Source: an uncultured Clostridia bacterium (GTDB taxonomy: Bacteria > Bacillota > Clostridia > TANB77 > CAG-508). Taken from it: a stretch of 36,160 nt of DNA. The notes under the pieces were generated by a model that did no database searches, was not told where the DNA came from, and was given only the letters and a program-made list of their open reading frames with translations. Both the position numbers and the translations under genes were made by a program. Shown piece after piece: positions 13,301-19,300 of this stretch. The DNA is taken from assembly GCA_947631225.1 (NCBI GenBank), contig CANRKM010000005.1, positions 1 through 36,160 on the forward strand, given 5' to 3'. Numbering within the stretch: the stretch's first letter is position 1; each line of letters begins with the position of its first letter.

Positions 13301-16300
13301 GTTTTTCCCAACTTAATGTTGGTGCATCTTTTAAGATTTCTATTTGAGCTTTATTTTCATCTGTTTGTTCTACTTGTACTGTAATTGGTTTTCCAGGGTT
13401 TTCTGGGTCATCATATTCTATTTGCTCTACAGTACATGTTCTTATTCCTGGCAATACTTCTTTTTCTCCAGTTGTTGGAGTAAATGGTGTTGTAAATGTA
13501 TATATACCATTTGGATTTGGTGTTTCTTGATAATCTGGTATATCTTCAAATATTATATCTTCTCCAGTTTCTAGTTTACAATGTACATAGAATTTGGTTA
13601 TTCTATAATCTGTATTATCTGTGACATGCATTGTTACTTGTATTGGGTCAGTTTTTGCAAATAGCTTTTTATTATTTGTTTCTATTTTTGTGATTTTTGC
13701 TTCTATTTCTTGACTTACTGGATTATCAGTTATTCCTATATTTTCATTAACTTCGCCTTTTCCATCTAACTTATTATATACAGCATTTATTGCTAAAATA
13801 TATTCACCTTGTGGCACTGATGTTTCAAATGTTACTTCTTCACTTAATAAATCTGCAATTTCTGCTTCAGTAACTTCTTTTTTTGTTTTATTATTTATTA
13901 TAACTGCTTTTGCAGTCTTTATTGTTGAATCAGGATCATTTATTGCAAATCTTGCTGTTTTTGCTTTTAAATCTAATGAAAGGTCTGTTGCTGTTGGCTG
14001 TTCTTTAAATACTTTTAATTGTTCTACATTAAATTCCGCAGAATTACTATTATCAAAAGCTACTGTGTTATCTAGTATTGCTTGCGTTATTGTGTACTTT
14101 TTAGGATTTTCATTTGTAAATGGTACTTTTATTTGGTATTCATCTTCTCCAATTTGTGATACATCACATCTATGTTCTAATCCTTTTTCTGTTTGAGTAG
14201 CTATTATTTGTTCTATACCATTACTTTTTAATTCTTCTTCTAATACCAATACTGCTTTTACAAGTAATTTATGATTATTTGAACTCTTGAAGTTTATATA
14301 CACCTCTTTGTTATTTTCTGAATTTTCTACTTTTTCAATCTTTGCATCACTTAATTTGAAACCATAATCACCTTGGTAGATTTTTATATCAGAATTTAGT
14401 GGTTCTAATTCTTGCTGTCCGTTTCCTATATCGTATTTACCTGTAACCTCTACTTTGTAATCTTTTGTTTCAATATTGTCTTGTTTTTCAAGTACTATAT
14501 TGTAAACTCCATCTATTGCTTCTATTTTATCATCTGTTGCATCTGTTCCAAATGTTTTTGTTATAATTTCATTTTCTCCATCTTTTACAACTATTTTTCC
14601 TTGAGTTATTGCATTATCTTTATCTTGTACTTTTATTGATATAGTTCTTGTTTGTTGATCATATGTTATAGAAAGTATTTCTGGCACTTGTTTTTGTACT
14701 TTTATTGTTACAACATTTTCTGTAAGTATTGCTGTATTTGCAACATCTGTATCGAATTGAACACTCTCTACTGTGTAGTTAATATTTTCAAATGCAATAG
14801 CATCTTGTGGTACAGCAACTTTTATTCTATATGTAGCTGTTCCTTGTGCTTCATTCGTAGCAATTGGAGCTTCTAATGTTATTTTGTTATTTGTACCAAC
14901 TGGATATATTTTTCCCTCGTTTCCCGTAGCATTTACAGTTATACTGTTTAAATTTTCATTAACTGGTCTATTTGTCTTTATTTCATAATCTATTTGAACT
15001 TCTTGACCTTTATCTGCTGTTATTTGGTTTTTAGCTGTTTGTTTTGTTTCTACAACTGTTATTTTTGTAGATACAATTTGAGCAAAATATCCTACATTTA
15101 TATCTCTATTTTCAGCTAAGATCTGCTCTCCATAAGATTTGCCATCATTTAAGTTAACTCCTGTAAGTAATAGCTCGATAGTATGTGAACCTGCATATTT
15201 TGGCATATAATTTAATATTACAGTTTCTTCTGTTTGTTCTGCATTTGGTTTTTGTATTTGATTATCTGATGTCACATATTCTGATGCTCCATCTTTATCA
15301 GATACTTTCATTTTAAGTGAAGTTATTGAATTTAAGCCACTTTCTATTTTGTATTTAACTTCTATTTTTTCTGCATTTACGCCTTCTGTTAATAATTTTG
15401 CACTTGTAATTATTCCTTTTGGCATTTGTTTAAATATTTCAAATGTTCCAAATCCTTCATTTGATGTAAATTCTTTACCTCCAAGTACTTGTGCTCCTGT
15501 TATTTTATACATACGATATTCATCTATTTTTTCATAAGGAATTTTAGCTGTATATGTATCAAATCCTTCTGTATTTTGTGTTATTTTTGTTACCTCTATT
15601 GGTTCTGCTATTCCTTCTATATTTATGTGTGTTACATAATATATTCCTATTTTACTATCTTTGTATGTATTATTTGTACTGTTAAATGTAATTTCTACAT
15701 AATTATTTGTTCTTGATACATTTGTAACATTTATATTATCTAGTGCAAAATCTTTAATTTGGAATCCTACTATTTTTTCGTCTTCTCTAAGGAAGTTGTG
15801 GTTCTCTTTATAGTTGTTTCCACCCATTTTATTATCTAAATCATATGTTCCTATAATTTCTACTTTGTATTCTTTTCCATCTTCTAGTTTATCTAGCCCT
15901 TGAGTAATTTCCGTTTCTTTACCAGATTCTATTTCTTGACTAATTATAGCTTTATTATTTCCATCTATTTGAGTAACAGATAAATTTACTTTATTATCTT
16001 TTAATGCTTTATCTAAGTCTGTAATATTTACTGTTATTTTTGGATTATTTTTATCTGTATCATCATATTTGTAATCTACTTTTGGCATATCTTTTAAAAC
16101 ATCTACTTTTACTTGATGTTCTAAGCTTTCTTCTAATTCTATCTTTGTACCATCTGCAAAATGTATTGCTTTTGCAGTATATGTGATTTCTCCTGCTTCT
16201 TTTGGTGAAGTAATTACTGCTTGATTTGATACTACATCTAATTCATAAGTTTGTTCTTTGCTATCAATTAGCTCTATTTTTGTAATTATGCTTCCTGTAT

Positions 16301-19300
16301 TATCTTGTTCACTTATATTTAATGTTATTTCTTGATTTTTCTCTGCATATGAATTTGCATTAAGTATAAAGTTTGTTATCTTTGGCTCAACTTTTACATT
16401 TGATTTTTCAAGTTCTTCATTTAAATGATTTTTTCCATCTACTCTTTCATAGCTTCCTGTAATTTTTATTATATATGTTCCAACCTCATTACAATTTGTT
16501 TTAAAGCTTACTGTATAATCTTTTCCATCTTGTTCTACTATTGTATTTACTTCAGTTGGTACTACATCTTCTTTCCATATTTCTTGTTCTCCTTGTTTTT
16601 TATAAAGTGTAGCTTTTAAATTTTTTAAGATTTTTTCTGAATCTTTTATATTTAATGCCAAACTTATTGTATCATCTGAGCCAATTACTGGTGCTCCAAG
16701 GCTAGCTACTGGAGCCACATAATGTGTAGCAACTTTAGTTTCACTTCCATCTTCAAAATTACTTATTATTACACCTGTTTTTAATTTTACTTCTTTAATG
16801 TTGTATTCGTGTTTATATTCTTCTTCTCCATTTGTTTCTAAATCTATTGTATATTTATCTCCTACAATTGTTGATATTGGTAAGTTTGACATAGTTTGAG
16901 TGTTGCCATTTACTGTTTTTTCTATTGTAACACTTGATATTTCTGCATTTAAAGCATTTGAACTTGTAAATATTATTGTGGTTTTACCAGTATTTACGTC
17001 TACCTTTGTTTCTTCTTGTTTTGTATTTATTTTTAGTTTATATTCTGCATTTAATTGCAATCCTTCTATTACTTCAGTAATTTTTCCTGGCGCTTCATTA
17101 TATTGCCCTTCAACTTCATATTCAACATCATATTCGATTTCGACTTCTATTGAATATGTTTCTCCATCTATCATTCCCGCAAAAGTATCTTCTATTGCTC
17201 CTTGTGGATGAACACCATTTATACTTTCATCTTCTTGTTCATTGTAAAGTAAGAAATAATAATCTTTATCTACGTCAGTAAATTCTCTTGTTTTTACTAC
17301 ATTTCCATTTGAATCTTTTAGTTTTACTGTTGCTTTTCTAAATGCTTTTTGTTCTCCATTTGGGTCTGTAAAATTGAATTTCATACGTGGTTTACTTGAA
17401 TCTTCATTTTCAAATGTATTTTCATATTTTGGTTTTGCATTTTGTACTTTTTGTTCAAATGTAAATGCTGGATTTAACTCTTCTTCTTCACCTTCATATA
17501 CTAATTTTGTTGCAGTAAATTCTACTATTGGTGCTCCTGTTTGCTCATCTATTTTTTTATGAGTTAATGGTACTGGAACTTCTACTGTATATGTTGTTTC
17601 ATTATCTGTTGCTTGCCCTTCTATTGATGTTACTGTATACATTTTACCATTTACTTCTATATATTTTACTGCTTTTCCTGTATTATCATGTACCTTGTAT
17701 GTAATTGTAACTATTTCTTCCTTTGTTGGTTGCTCTCTTTGAATTGATCCATCTATTATTTTTGCTTCTAAATCTACTGTGTATATTGTTGTTCCAAGTA
17801 TTTGATTTTGTAATAAGCCTTCTCCGTTTTCTAGGTCATAATCTGCTAAAATTTCTAACTTATATTCACCTGCTACATCTGCTAGCTTTCCGAAAGTTCC
17901 TGTGTATTCATTTTCGTTTCCTTTTATTAATGAAATTTCTATTGTATCTGATGAATTTGGATATGTTAAATGAGCTCTGTAATTTGTTCCATTTTGGTCA
18001 TTTTCTATTTTTACTTTTGCTGTAGCTTGTTTTGTTGTTTCATCTATTGTTAATTCAAGTTCTTGACCACCTTCTTGTTTATTTACTATTTGTGGTTTTG
18101 GAAGATATATAGTAAACAATGTGTCTGTTCTAGCTGTATCTAAGTTTTCTGCATAGTGGTTATCTAAAATTAGTTTTGTTATTTGAAAGGTTTTAGTTGT
18201 TTCACTTTCATATGGAATTGTTACTGTATATTGGTTTCCTTCTCTTGTAACTTCTCCTACCTTTGTTGCTCCACCATCTAACTCAATTGTTTTTATATAA
18301 TTTGTAGTTTTGGTAGTTGCTGTGAACTTTAATATTACTTGCCCATCTTGGACACCTTCTATTTTCTTTTTAACTACCACATCATCTATTTTTTCGAAAT
18401 TAACTCCATAATCTGATACAAAATTATTTAATTCTATTGGAGTTATACTTTCTGTTTTTAGTTCTTCTCCTTCTTTTTCTTGATATGTGTATGTTATTTC
18501 TATTGTGTAATTTCCGTTTTCTAAATATTCTTTGTTAAGTTCTAATTTATATGGTGTTTGCTCTGATGAAAAGTTCTCTGTTTTTACTACTGTTCCATCA
18601 GATTTTTTTATTATTACTGTTCCTGTTTTAAATGCCCCATCTTCATCTGTTACATTTACTGTTAATTCATATGGAATATTTTTAGTATCTACTCCTGCTG
18701 TTACATTTGGAGCCTTTTTTCTTTTTTCTTCATTTCTTGTATTTGTTGCAATACCTATTAAGCCAGTTTCATCTGATTTATTGTGTTTTTTTCCATCTAT
18801 TCTTGAATATGTAGCATATAGTTTTACTGTGTATATACCATTTCCTTGATTATAATTATAGTTCGGTATTTTATTTTTATAATCTGCTACTTTTTTAGCT
18901 AAATTTGCTATAGTATTTTCTGTCGTCTTTGTAGGAACTTCTATTGTATCTAATAATGTCTCTTCTCCTTCTTGTGATGGTTTATATATTAACTCTAATT
19001 TCACGTTACTTTCTGTAATTGTATTATCTAAATCTTGTAATAAATATGCAGCTGTTATGTTCGTTTGCTCATCACCTAAATTTAGTTCAAAGCTTTGTGC
19101 AACTGGTGTACTTAAAAATATTGTTACTTTTTGATTTTCTAATACATCTGTCTTTTTAGCGTTATTTTCACTTTCGTTAGATTGTTTTATATATTTTCTT
19201 CCATTTGAAAGTTCTACACTTTCTATACTTATTGTTTGTCTTGTATCTCCCTTATGTTCTATTTCTATTTCATATTTATTTTGATTATTTTCTACTGGTG